A stretch of 64,000 nucleotides of DNA. It comes from Haliscomenobacter sp041740695 (GTDB lineage: Bacteria > Bacteroidota > Bacteroidia > Chitinophagales > Saprospiraceae). Under the pieces are notes generated by a model. The model ran no database searches and was not told the DNA's origin. It saw nothing but the letters and a program-made list of their open reading frames with translations. The position numbers and the translations under genes were made by a program. This document shows, piece after piece, positions 42,284-50,644 of the stretch. Position 1 is the stretch's first letter, and each line of letters starts with the position of its first letter. The stretch lies in contig NZ_JBGSLK010000132.1 in the NCBI RefSeq assembly GCF_041740695.1, forward strand, positions 1 to 64,000. Direction: 5' to 3'.

Positions 42284-44274
42284 AATTTCACCCGGATCAC
42301 CGAAAACGAATACCCTTTTACCTCCAATTCCATTTTCTTCCCCTTCGTCTCGATCTCCTTCTCCACAGGCGCAACTACCCCTGGCATTTCTATCGTATTC
42401 TCTGCCTCCAAGTTGTCATTTTGCAAGGTGATCAACTTCGCCTTCGCATCCACCTTTTTCACTCCATCAATGTTCACTTCCGTAGTCTGGGCTTTAGCCG
42501 AAGCGTTCACAATTTTAATGATCAACTCGTTGCTGGCCTGGTCCAATGTAGCCGAAGCGTAAAGGCTATCCTGCCCCGTAGCGGGCAATTTATCTTTGTA
42601 CAAAATTGGCACTATCTGGCTCCCCTTGTAATTGGCATATAACTTTTGTACGTGATAATTCGGGGTGGGCATGGTTTTTAAGTTGTCGACCCAAATCAGG
42701 TTCGGTTTCCATTGCCAGCCATCAACATGGCCAAAGAGCGGCGCGTAAGAAGCCATTTGCACCACATCCGCGTTGCGCTCTAGCCCAGTCATGTAGGCAG
42801 CTTCCGCCAAGGCAGTCCGCCAGTTGTTTTTGTTGTTGACACTGACCGTTTTGTCACTTTGCCCGGCGTATTCTCCTGCAAAAACTTTAGAAACGGACTT
42901 GCGGTCGTAACTATCGTACCGTTTGGCATTGGCCAAAAACCATTCTGGGCGGCTGTAGTAGTGCTCATCGATAAATTCAGCCTTCATTCCGCGCAATTCT
43001 CCATTGAGGTAGTCAAACAATTCTCCACTATGGTTGATGCCACTGCTGCACACCAGCTTGATGTTGGGGTACTCCCGCTTTATGGCCGCCTGGAATACTT
43101 TCAGGCGTTCGATGTATTGTGGGCCCCAGTTTTCGTTTCCTACCCCGAGCATTTTGAGATTGAAGGGAGCGGGGTGACCCATGTCGGCGCGCATTCTGCC
43201 CCATTTCGTTGAAGTGGAACCATTGGCGAACTCGATCAAATCCAGAGCATCCTGGACATAAGGCGCCAGGTCTCCCAAGGGTGCAACTTCAGCTGAGTTG
43301 AATTGGCACGCCATGCCGCAGTTCAGAATCGGCAGGGGTTCAGCGCCAATGTCTTCGGCCATTTGGAAATATTCGTAAAAACCCAGACCAAAAGTTTGGA
43401 AATAATCCGGAGTAGGGCGATGTGCAAATTCATAATTCCAGCGGTTGATCACGAGTTTCCGATCTTCCACTGGGCCAATGGTACGTTTCCACTGATAGCG
43501 CACCGAAAGGTCATGGCCTTCCACGATGCAACCTCCAGGAAATCGAACGAAACCAGGCTTCAAATCAGCCAACATTTGGATCATGTCGGCACGTAGGCCA
43601 CCTTTGCGTCCTTTCCAGGTATCGCCGGGGAAAAGGGAGAGCATGTCTACATCCAACACCCCCGTGCCTTCAAACCAGATGTTGAGTTTGGCTTTGGGTT
43701 CGGTAGCATTAGCGGTAAAACTGGTTTCACCCTTTTGCCATACGTCGCCCGTGTTTTTTGGGGTGAACTGGCTCGAGCCAATGATTTCGCCCTTTTCGGT
43801 GACCAATTCCAGATGGATTTTGGCGTTCCCACTTTGCAAACGGTAGAGTACGGAAAAATCGTAACGCAGTCCCTTTTTGATGCCCATGCCCCGGAAACCT
43901 TCATTGGTCAAACCCAGGCTATCTTTAGCTGTATTTTTAAGGGTAACTTGTAGGTAGCGCGGGTTGGTTTCTGATTTTTCTGGCCGATTGATCATCAGCA
44001 GGTTTGCTCCAAAATTGAGCGTCCCCGTCGACTTGCTACTGCGGATTTGCCAACCCATCAGGGGTTTAAAAAATTCAAAAGAGCGATTTTTGATCATCTC
44101 GGCATACATGCCTCCATCGGCTCCGAGGTTGATGTCTTCAAAAAAGACGCCCCACATGGTGGGTGAAACGGCAGCGCCGGGTTTGTCCGCTTGTACGGAA
44201 AAGACGGCTTTGTTTTGGGCAAAAACCTGGGCCACTTGCAGCAGGAGAAGGAAAAAAAGGACTGGTATTTTCAT
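42280..44274 (-). CDS. GH51 alpha-L-arabinofuranosidase
   Basis: Secreted glycoside hydrolase family 51 enzyme releasing arabinofuranose side chains from plant polysaccharides. 664 residues with signal peptide MKIPVLFFLLLLQVAQVFAQ. GH51 opening WGVFFEDINLGADGGMYAEMIKNRSFE. The acid/base glutamate is Glu381 in GVGNENWG, and the nucleophile is probably Glu468 in FAGEYAG. IDEHYY (about 435-440) is another conserved GH51 element. A carbohydrate-binding-like insert (residues about 80-230) follows the N-terminal strand. An inverted repeat precedes the start codon. Confidence 0.88.
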   Translation of the reverse strand: MKIPVLFFLLLLQVAQVFAQNKAVFSVQADKPGAAVSPTMWGVFFEDINLGADGGMYAEMIKNRSFEFFKPLMGWQIRSSKSTGTLNFGANLLMINRPEKSETNPRYLQVTLKNTAKDSLGLTNEGFRGMGIKKGLRYDFSVLYRLQSGNAKIHLELVTEKGEIIGSSQFTPKNTGDVWQKGETSFTANATEPKAKLNIWFEGTGVLDVDMLSLFPGDTWKGRKGGLRADMIQMLADLKPGFVRFPGGCIVEGHDLSVRYQWKRTIGPVEDRKLVINRWNYEFAHRPTPDYFQTFGLGFYEYFQMAEDIGAEPLPILNCGMACQFNSAEVAPLGDLAPYVQDALDLIEFANGSTSTKWGRMRADMGHPAPFNLKMLGVGNENWGPQYIERLKVFQAAIKREYPNIKLVCSSGINHSGELFDYLNGELRGMKAEFIDEHYYSRPEWFLANAKRYDSYDRKSVSKVFAGEYAGQSDKTVSVNNKNNWRTALAEAAYMTGLERNADVVQMASYAPLFGHVDGWQWKPNLIWVDNLKTMPTPNYHVQKLYANYKGSQIVPILYKDKLPATGQDSLYASATLDQASNELIIKIVNASAKAQTTEVNIDGVKKVDAKAKLITLQNDNLEAENTIEMPGVVAPVEKEIETKGKKMELEVKGYSFSVIRVKL

Positions 44275-44279
44275 GTTTC

Positions 44280-44308
44280 GTTTGTCAATCGTTGATGAAT
44301 AGACAAAC
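44280..44308. promoter_or_regulatory. Inverted repeat upstream of arabinofuranosidase
   Basis: GTTTGTC (44280-44286) and GACAAAC (44302-44308) flank a 15-base spacer just before the arabinofuranosidase start codon. Its position fits an operator for a sugar-responsive regulator, but the motif was not matched to a family. Confidence 0.35.
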
Positions 44309-44410
44309 TTAAAAAATTTTATTAGTTTGGTTGAGGGAAAGAAGGCATTGGGCTTTGCGGCCTTGTATCAATGATCGGATTCTAGTATTTTGCATTCAAA
44401 TGTTGGGATT

Positions 44411-44650
44411 ATGATACTGCCTGAAGCGAATTATGTGGTTGACACCCAAGGACAGAAGGTCTTTGTCCAGGTCTCCGTACAAGATTGGGAAAATTTGATC
44501 CATGAAATAAAACGTATGGAAGATTTATTGGCCTTCAAAGCGAAGCTTAAAGAGGCTTTTCGGGAAGTTCGTCAAATCAAAAGAGGTGAAATACAGGGTG
44601 TTAGTTTAAGTGAATTGATCGATGAAGTTACCTTCCTCCCAAACTCCTAA
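44411..44650 (+). CDS. Antitoxin-like small protein without an obvious toxin
   Basis: A 79-residue protein from ATG 44411 (MILPEANYVVDTQGQKVFVQVSVQ). Its helical C-terminal half (LLAFKAKLKEAFREVRQIKRGEIQGVSLSELIDEV) has the look of the antitoxins paired with RelE/ParE-type toxins in Bacteroidota. No toxin gene is present on either side: upstream is the divergent arabinofuranosidase and downstream a convergent DUF3291 gene overlapping by 23 bases. It could be a relic of a toxin-antitoxin pair or a solitary regulator. Confidence 0.55.
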   Translation: MILPEANYVVDTQGQKVFVQVSVQDWENLIHEIKRMEDLLAFKAKLKEAFREVRQIKRGEIQGVSLSELIDEVTFLPNS

Positions 44651-45071
44651 ACGTAAACACCTGCTCCGACTCCCCATTCTCCCGCAAATACAACAGCCGA
44701 TCCCGCCCCTCTTCAGCCGTAGGCATTGCTCCAACGGGCACCCACCACAAAGCCATGTGCGCCACATCCATCTTCTCGAACCAGCGCGCCCGATCCCGAA
44801 AAACCTGCACATGCGCGGATTTGTACGCAAAGTTCTTCAAGTCTTCAATACTTTCCCACACCGACATGTTGACGATGATCAATGGATCGCCAAATACATT
44901 GATTTGGGTGGCGTCGTTGCCGTTATCATCTTTCAAGCGCCATACAAAGCCCGGACTGCTTTCAGCAAGGGCATTGATGTCGTCGAGCTGCCGGACGAAG
45001 TCGGCAATGAGTGGATCGTCGATGGGTGCGAGTAGGCGACCAATGTTGATTTGAGCGAGGTGTTTAGACAT
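44628..45071 (-). CDS. DUF3291 family protein
   Basis: A 147-residue protein with DUF3291 character: LAQINIGRLLAPIDDPLIADFV, SPGFVWRLKDDNGNDAT, NMSVWESIEDLKNFAYKSAHVQV, FRDRARWFEK and LWWVPVGAMPTAEEG. The ATG at 45071 (MSKHLAQINIGRL) was preferred to an upstream ATG at 45149, whose extension overlaps the neighbouring remnant. DUF3291 proteins have a ferredoxin-like/antibiotic-biosynthesis monooxygenase-type fold; their function is not established. Confidence 0.82.
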   Translation of the reverse strand: MSKHLAQINIGRLLAPIDDPLIADFVRQLDDINALAESSPGFVWRLKDDNGNDATQINVFGDPLIIVNMSVWESIEDLKNFAYKSAHVQVFRDRARWFEKMDVAHMALWWVPVGAMPTAEEGRDRLLYLRENGESEQVFTFRSLGGR

Positions 45072-45084
45072 GGATGATCCTGAA

Positions 45085-45441
45085 TCAGTTATCAGAAAAC
45101 TCATCAGAATTGGGCAATTCTGGATTGTTATTTTGTTTGTTTTGCTCATCTAGGAGCTCTGTTCTAACCTTTTCAATAAACGCTAGTTCCACATGAAGAA
45201 TGGTCATGACGAATTGATCAGTGCATCCGTTTAAGATCATTTCTCGGGCGGCAGCGTTTAAAGTTTGCTCGATACCTTGCTCGATACCTTTTTCAATACC
45301 TTTTTCCAAAATCATTTCATAAGTTGTCATGGCCGCTTTGTTTATGTTTTGAGGCAGGGCATCAAAGAATTTCCGCACTTTCTCTTCAGCAATTTCCGCA
45401 TTTTTAAAGCGGCAGCAAACCCACTCGTCTGCCGCCGCTTT
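45085..45441 (-). pseudogene. C-terminal remnant of an Rpn/PD-(D/E)XK-type nuclease
   Basis: The translated end (AMTTYEMILEKGIEKGIEQGIEQ, then LNAAAREMILNGCTD) matches the characteristic tail of the Rpn/PD-(D/E)XK transposase-like nuclease family common in Bacteroidota, with its KGIEKGIEQG coil. The frame is open only back to an in-frame stop at 45442-45444 and contains no catalytic core. The nuclease domain is therefore lost. The possible start is a GTG at 45378. It is probably not functional. Confidence 0.6.
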
Positions 45442-45464
45442 TCAATCTATTGCGAAATTAATTC

Positions 45465-47180
45465 TTACAAATTCCCTTTCTTCAACTCCGCCACCGCGTA
45501 ATCTGCAGCCCGAGCCGTCATGGCCATATAGGTCAAGGAAGGATTCACACAGTTGGCCGAAGTCATGAATGCACCATCCGTAACAAATACGTTGGGTGCC
45601 GCCCAAACCTGGTTCCACTTGTTCAGCACCGAGTTTTTGCGGTCGGTACCCATCCGGGCAGTACCCATTTCGTGGATACCCAAGCCCAAGGCAGGTTCGC
45701 TGCTGCGGCTGCTCACGTTTTTGGCACCCATTGCCTCCAACATTTCAGCTGCATCGGTCTCCATGTCTTTGCGCATGTTGAGCTCGTTGCTGGTGTAACC
45801 CGCATCGACCACTACTTGTGGCAAACCCCACTGGTCCTTTTTATCGGGGCTGAGGGTCATCATGTTGTCCTTGTAAGGCAACCATTCCCCAAAACCACCC
45901 ATGTTTACATTCCAGGGGCCCAGCGAAGTATACTGTTTTTTGAAGTCTTCTCCAAAGCCCATAATGTCGCGACTCCATCCCTGACGAGTGCCACCGCCCT
46001 GGTAACCAAAGCCACGGATGTAACCATTCCCTTCTTGATAAAGGTTGCGGTACCGAGGGATGTAAAAGCCATTGGGTCTGCGGCCAAAGGTCGTTTTATC
46101 CAATTCCCCTTCAAAAGTGCCACTAGCACCCACACCCAAGTGGTGATCCATCAGGTAACGACCCAATGAGCCCGATTCATCCAAACCTGCCGCACCGTAG
46201 CGTTGAGTTTTGGTGTTCATCAAGATGGAGGTAGAAGCAACACAAGAGGCATTAACAAAGATAATTTTGGCAAAAAACTCCATCGGTTGTTTGCTCAACT
46301 CATCCACCACGTTTACCCCTTTGGCTTTGCCCGTGGCTTCGTCATAAATCAAAGAACCTACAATGGAGTGTGGGCGGAAGGTCATGTTGCCTGTGCGCTC
46401 GGCCGCAATCAAAGTAGCGCCGTTGCTGCTGAAGTAGGCACCATAGGGGCATCCTCTGGAGCAGAGGTTGCGGTATTGGCATTTGCCACGGCCCAAAGCA
46501 AGTTGCTCCTGCGTAGGAGCAGTCAAGTGTGCAACGCGGCCTGGGATCACCTTACGACCATTCCATTTTTTTTCAACCGAACTTTTGAGGATTTTTTCCG
46601 CAGCGGTCAGGTCCATGGCTGGTTGGAAGTCACTATCAGGCAAGTGTGCCAGATTTTCTACTGATCCACTGATGCCCGCAAAACGCTCCACATAGCTGTA
46701 CCAAGGCGCAATTTCGTCGTAGTTGATGGGCCATGGGGTAGCAATGCCGTCTTTGGCATTGGCTTCAAAGTCCATTTGGCTCCAGCGGTAGGTCTGCTTG
46801 CCCCAGGTGATGGAACGGCCACCTTTGTGGTAACCCCGCATCCAGTCGAAACGTCTTTTTTCGATGTAAGGATGATCCGTATCCTTGACGAAGAGGTAAG
46901 AAGTACCTTCGTTTTGTACCGTATAGCCAGTACGAGCCTGCACACTTTGTAATTTGAGTGACTCCTCCGGTGAACGACCTTGGTGAGGAAGGTCCCAGGG
47001 CATACTCATGGTAGTCTGGTAATCGACTACGTGACGTAGATCGCGGCCCCGTTCGAGCACCAGCACTTTGAGCCCCTTTTGGGTTAGTTCTTTGGCAGCC
47101 CAGCCGCCGGAAATGCCCGAACCTACTACAATGGCGTCGTAAGTGTTTTCTGCAACAACGCCGTTATGATTGATTTGCAT
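45465..47180 (-). CDS. GMC-family FAD oxidoreductase
   Basis: A 571-residue FAD-dependent oxidoreductase of the glucose-methanol-choline type. The nucleotide-binding fold is at the N-terminus (DAIVVGSGISGGWAAKELTQKGLKVLVLERG). CSRGCPYGAYF resembles a 3-cysteine iron-sulfur-like stretch found in the gluconate/sorbosone dehydrogenase branch. The C-terminus has GIHEMGTARMGTDRKNSVLN and TDGAFMTSANCVNPSLTYMAMTARAADY with the catalytic His/Asn region. It follows, 23 bases apart, a small-subunit gene, so it is the large subunit of a membrane or periplasmic sugar dehydrogenase. No cytochrome subunit is visible. Confidence 0.85.
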   Translation of the reverse strand: MQINHNGVVAENTYDAIVVGSGISGGWAAKELTQKGLKVLVLERGRDLRHVVDYQTTMSMPWDLPHQGRSPEESLKLQSVQARTGYTVQNEGTSYLFVKDTDHPYIEKRRFDWMRGYHKGGRSITWGKQTYRWSQMDFEANAKDGIATPWPINYDEIAPWYSYVERFAGISGSVENLAHLPDSDFQPAMDLTAAEKILKSSVEKKWNGRKVIPGRVAHLTAPTQEQLALGRGKCQYRNLCSRGCPYGAYFSSNGATLIAAERTGNMTFRPHSIVGSLIYDEATGKAKGVNVVDELSKQPMEFFAKIIFVNASCVASTSILMNTKTQRYGAAGLDESGSLGRYLMDHHLGVGASGTFEGELDKTTFGRRPNGFYIPRYRNLYQEGNGYIRGFGYQGGGTRQGWSRDIMGFGEDFKKQYTSLGPWNVNMGGFGEWLPYKDNMMTLSPDKKDQWGLPQVVVDAGYTSNELNMRKDMETDAAEMLEAMGAKNVSSRSSEPALGLGIHEMGTARMGTDRKNSVLNKWNQVWAAPNVFVTDGAFMTSANCVNPSLTYMAMTARAADYAVAELKKGNL

Positions 47181-47203
47181 GGATTTTTTTTTTGCGATAC
47201 TGA

Positions 47204-47755
47204 CTACAAATAAATTTTGTCCCCCATTTTGTACAATTCCTCACCACTCCAGCGGCCTGGAGCAATCTGGTACTCAAAGGTCGTGCTAGCCCCTACTTCG
47301 CTGTTGGCGTAACAGGATTTTACCAGGTCTTTGGTCGCGCGAATGAATCCTCCGCGAACTTTGGCATCCCGTTCTGCTTTTTCCATGGCGGTCAGGATTT
47401 CAATTTGTTGTGGCATTTTGAGTTTGGCAAACGTGGATCCGTGTTTGGTTTTGCACTCCAGGTCCAGATTCGTGAATCCATCCATGATCACCTTCTGCGC
47501 ATCAGGTTTGTAGCAATCCTGTAGCAGGGTTTCAAACCAACGCGGTACTCCTGCCTCGATGGCACCCGGAGTATCGGTCTTGGGGATGATGCATTGGGCA
47601 ACGGCAGCCAGGGTTTTGCGTTGCTTACCACTCAGAAGGGTCGGCTTGATGCCTAAGTCCATCGGCTCGGCGAGCCGGGCGAAAACTGTTTCCGGCACAG
47701 CCAGAGAGGCTCCGAAAACAGCCGTAAAAATTTTTACTGCTTCTCTTCTCTGCAT
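47204..47755 (-). CDS. Gluconate 2-dehydrogenase subunit 3 family protein
   Basis: A 183-residue protein (ATG 47755, MQRREAVKIFTAVFGASLA), a Tat-like signal with twin arginine. The mature part reads LSGKQRKTLAAVAQCIIPKTDTPGAIEAGVPRWFETLL, the signature of the small subunit of gluconate-2-dehydrogenase-type complexes. The signal could carry the FAD subunit to the periplasm as a hitchhiker. An upstream ATG (47779) would add eight residues. The gene lies directly before the GMC oxidoreductase gene and forms an operon with it. Confidence 0.85.
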   Translation of the reverse strand: MQRREAVKIFTAVFGASLAVPETVFARLAEPMDLGIKPTLLSGKQRKTLAAVAQCIIPKTDTPGAIEAGVPRWFETLLQDCYKPDAQKVIMDGFTNLDLECKTKHGSTFAKLKMPQQIEILTAMEKAERDAKVRGGFIRATKDLVKSCYANSEVGASTTFEYQIAPGRWSGEELYKMGDKIYL

Positions 47756-47977
47756 GATTGAAAAAGAATTAATACCCATTAATGTAGCGCTAATCCAAGT
47801 TTGTACTCATCGCTGGGCATGAATGAATAGCATGATTTTTTCCGAATTCTCTAAAAGTAAACAAGCGCGGTAAAAATAGGAAGAGGAAATGGTTTTTTAC
47901 CAAAAAAAGAGTAAACATTAAGGGAAGATTAACAATAAGATTCTGATTTGGTTTAGGGAAAAGGTTGTGATGAAGGC

Positions 47978-48014
47978 AAAAAAAACGGGTGAATGACCAT
48001 AAGCCATTCACCCG
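47978..48014 (-). terminator. Intrinsic terminator after the outer-membrane protein gene
   Basis: On the minus strand CGGGTGAATG pairs with CATTCACCCG (47986-47995 with 48005-48014) and is followed by a run of T residues (plus-strand AAAAAAAA at 47978-47985). This is a classic Rho-independent terminator for the gene ending at 48059. Confidence 0.75.
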
Positions 48015-48058
48015 ACGCGATTTTTTAGTATACGTGGTTAGAGAAAAGTCGCTAGTGT

Positions 48059-48553
48059 TTAGTTGAGCGTGTAACGAACAGCAAGGGCGCCGTAACCACC
48101 GCCAAAACCAGAGAGGTAACCACTACCAATGTAGATGGTAGGCACCCAGTCTGCACTGATGTTGATGGGCGTATTCGGGAATTTGTAGTCCAGACCCAGG
48201 TTACCCATGATCCCAATGCCAAAGCTACCAGAATCACCAAAATTAAAACCATTGTTGTAATTGTAGAAAAATGCACTGGCTCCACCACCAAAATACCACT
48301 GTAGATTATCTACACCATTGATGGGTTTGTGAATTTGGTAAAGTGCACCTACATTCACCCAGCTATAGCCAGTGTAGCCGCGAAAACCAGCAAAGAGTTC
48401 CAAAGCATTGGATTCTGATAAGAAGGTTTTGTAAGAAACAGAGAGTGGAACACCCAAGCGCAAACCGATTGCAGAATTGTAAGATTGAGCATGAATCGCG
48501 TTACTGAACAAAACAGCACCCAAAAAGGCGAACAGGAAAAATAGTTTTTTCAT
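48059..48553 (-). CDS. Small outer-membrane beta-barrel protein
   Basis: A 164-residue protein with signal peptide MKKLFFLFAFLGAVLFSNAIHAQ and alternating hydrophobic strands rich in Gly, Tyr and Phe (AIGLRLGVPLSVSYKTF, ALELFAGFRGYTGYSWVNVGALY, GGASAFFYNYNNGFNF, LGLDYKFPNTPINISADWVPTIYIGSGYLSGFGGGYGALAVRYTLN). This matches the OMP_b-brl type small barrel with about eight strands. Function is unknown. It has its own terminator and is divergent from the CHAT operon. Confidence 0.75.
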   Translation of the reverse strand: MKKLFFLFAFLGAVLFSNAIHAQSYNSAIGLRLGVPLSVSYKTFLSESNALELFAGFRGYTGYSWVNVGALYQIHKPINGVDNLQWYFGGGASAFFYNYNNGFNFGDSGSFGIGIMGNLGLDYKFPNTPINISADWVPTIYIGSGYLSGFGGGYGALAVRYTLN

Positions 48554-48928
48554 TGTATAATAGTTTTAGGTTTAACAAGCATGTTTGTGAAAGGTTGATT
48601 TCCGGGCAACCGCAAGGTCAGACAAGATAAACGGACAAAAAGTTGCGATCAATACAGGACAGGATAAACTTTAATGGCGGAAAATTACTACTTTTTCTCA
48701 TCAACTTGCAACCAATATCTGATGAAAAAAGCGTTATGGAGGATAAACTGGCGGTAAAACCAGACATATCTTTGCTAAAACTAATTTAGAAACGGAAAAA
48801 AAAATTAATTTCACTTTCTAATTTTTAAAAAAGGCAGCCACATAGGGCAGTTCCTAAACAGGGCTGCCACATAGGGCAGCCCCAACTAGGGCAGCCCCAA
48901 CCAGGGCAGCCCCGACGAGCGCCTAATT
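48554..48928. other. Divergent intergenic region before the CHAT operon
   Basis: About 375 bases: an AT-rich part (48650-48830) with no clear motif, then the GGCAGCC-type repeats described separately. No coding frame is supported. Confidence 0.5.
48873..48917. repeat. Three 15-bp tandem repeats before the CHAT start
   Basis: AGGGCAGCCCCAACT, AGGGCAGCCCCAACC and AGGGCAGCCCCGACG follow each other without a gap (48873-48887, 48888-48902, 48903-48917), 11 bases before the CHAT start codon. Degenerate relatives (GGCAGCCACAT, GGGCTGCCAC) lie just upstream. Each unit can fold on itself (GGGC.GCCC). Confidence 0.8.
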
Positions 48929-50644
48929 ATGAAGCAACCCGTAATTTTTTTGGCTTTTGCCAATGACAAAGATGATCACCTGCCCCTCCTCGACGAGGAA
49001 CGCAAGGTCATTAACGGGCATTTGCTTCCCCTGGCCAATCAGCAGTACCTGCAACTGGTGATTGAACCCAGTGCTACAACCATCGACATCAGCCGTTACA
49101 TTACCGATCTCAAAGACCGCATCAATATTTTTCACTACGGTGGTCACGCCGGTAGTCAAGAGATTTTTTTACAAGACCAGGTTGCCAACTCCGCTGGCAT
49201 TGCTCAAATATTGGCCTTACAAAAAGAATTAAAAGTTGTTTTTCTCAACGGTTGTTCCACTCGGGCCCAGGTAGGGCTCTTGCAGGAATTGGGCATTCCG
49301 GCGGTCATTGCCACCTCTATCCCCATTGCTGATCAGGCGGCCAGAACGTTTTCGGATGTATTTTACCGTGCCCTTGCCGAAGACCACACCCTGGAAGAAG
49401 CATACAAACTCGCTGCTGCCAATCATTTGATGAGCTCTGGACAAGCAGCAGGCATCAATCGGGGCGTGCGGGTACGCAAAGAGGAGACCGAACCACTACC
49501 CTGGGGGCTCTACATCACCGATGGCAAAGAAGCGGTGCTGAACTGGAAAATCCCCCGGCAAAGCGCAGGCTCCTTCATCGTGCGGGGAGCAGGGCTGAAA
49601 TACCAAAGTGGGGCGGGTATCAACCAAAAACTGGTGATGGCCATTGCCAATGCCATTGCTCCACATAGCCGGAGTATCCAGTTGATTTTGGACGAAGCTA
49701 AATCCAAAAGCCGCGAGCCCAAAATGCGCGACTTGCGCGTGGCCGTAATCGACTCCTTTCCTACCCCGATTGGTATGCATTTGCGCAAGTTGTTGATCGT
49801 AGAAGAAATAGGTACGGATCGATTGCAAAAGATTGTCAACCTGTATCAGGTGTCGGCGCAGTTTTTGGCTTATGTCCTGCTGGCTCAGGTATGGGATGAA
49901 AGATTCAGTAACCCCAATTATCCAATCCTGCCGATCACCCAATCGACCCTCAAAACGTTTTTGTCGCTATCCGCAGCGGATAGTCAAACCTATAATTTCG
50001 TCAATCTCATTGAAGCCTTGGGAGATACCCTGGCCGAAAGCAAAACGCCATTGTTTGTAACCGAATTCAACACCTTGCGCAAACAATACCGGGAAGAACC
50101 GGAATTAAAAACCGCAGTACTTTTCCTCGAGGAAATGAAACGGGAGCTTATGGGTTCAGTGGCTGCCGATGAGATCGAAAGTTTTTGTGTACAGGGTGAA
50201 GACAAGCTGTGTGAAATTTTTAAACACATTGGTTTTGCTGCCAAATACACACTGGCTACCATTAAAACGATTGAGCTGATCAAACCAAGGCATGAAACCC
50301 CTCGGTTTCGGCACAACCTGGTCGTGCTCAATCAACTGACTGCCGCCATCGGAGTACTGGATGATGTGCTGGAAACCACGGAATACACCGACAACAACTC
50401 GGTGATTTTGATGCGTGACGAAGAAACTGTTTCCCCTTCGCTCAACTTGTCCCCATTTATTTTGGACGAAAACGCACTATCCGGCCAGCAAAATTCTAAA
50501 TTGTTCTTTTTTACCAGTTATGAAAACAAACAAATCAACTTTACTCTGATCGACAATTTGAAAGATTTGCTCAACATCACGAGAGACAACTATCCCCTGG
50601 TGAGCGAGCTTTTTGATGGCTTCATCAATAAATTTCAGGTATGA
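48929..50644 (+). CDS. CHAT domain protease (caspase-like) with C-terminal unknown domain
   Basis: A 571-residue caspase-fold CHAT protein. Catalytic dyad: His73 in INIFHYGGHAG and Cys109 in VVFLNGCSTRAQV. The fold continues through GIPAVIATSIPIADQAARTFSDVFYRAL, LEEAYKLAAANH and PWGLYITDG (about residue 195). After a linker, residues about 210-571 form a domain I do not recognise (helical, with NLVVLNQLTAAIGVLDDVLE and a strand-rich end). It is the first gene of four overlapping genes. The stop overlaps the next start (ATGA at 50641-50644). CHAT proteases with STAND partners are known in bacterial conflict systems, where the NTPase triggers the peptidase. The likely role is regulated proteolysis on detection of a signal. 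Confidence 0.85.
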   Translation: MKQPVIFLAFANDKDDHLPLLDEERKVINGHLLPLANQQYLQLVIEPSATTIDISRYITDLKDRINIFHYGGHAGSQEIFLQDQVANSAGIAQILALQKELKVVFLNGCSTRAQVGLLQELGIPAVIATSIPIADQAARTFSDVFYRALAEDHTLEEAYKLAAANHLMSSGQAAGINRGVRVRKEETEPLPWGLYITDGKEAVLNWKIPRQSAGSFIVRGAGLKYQSGAGINQKLVMAIANAIAPHSRSIQLILDEAKSKSREPKMRDLRVAVIDSFPTPIGMHLRKLLIVEEIGTDRLQKIVNLYQVSAQFLAYVLLAQVWDERFSNPNYPILPITQSTLKTFLSLSAADSQTYNFVNLIEALGDTLAESKTPLFVTEFNTLRKQYREEPELKTAVLFLEEMKRELMGSVAADEIESFCVQGEDKLCEIFKHIGFAAKYTLATIKTIELIKPRHETPRFRHNLVVLNQLTAAIGVLDDVLETTEYTDNNSVILMRDEETVSPSLNLSPFILDENALSGQQNSKLFFFTSYENKQINFTLIDNLKDLLNITRDNYPLVSELFDGFINKFQV

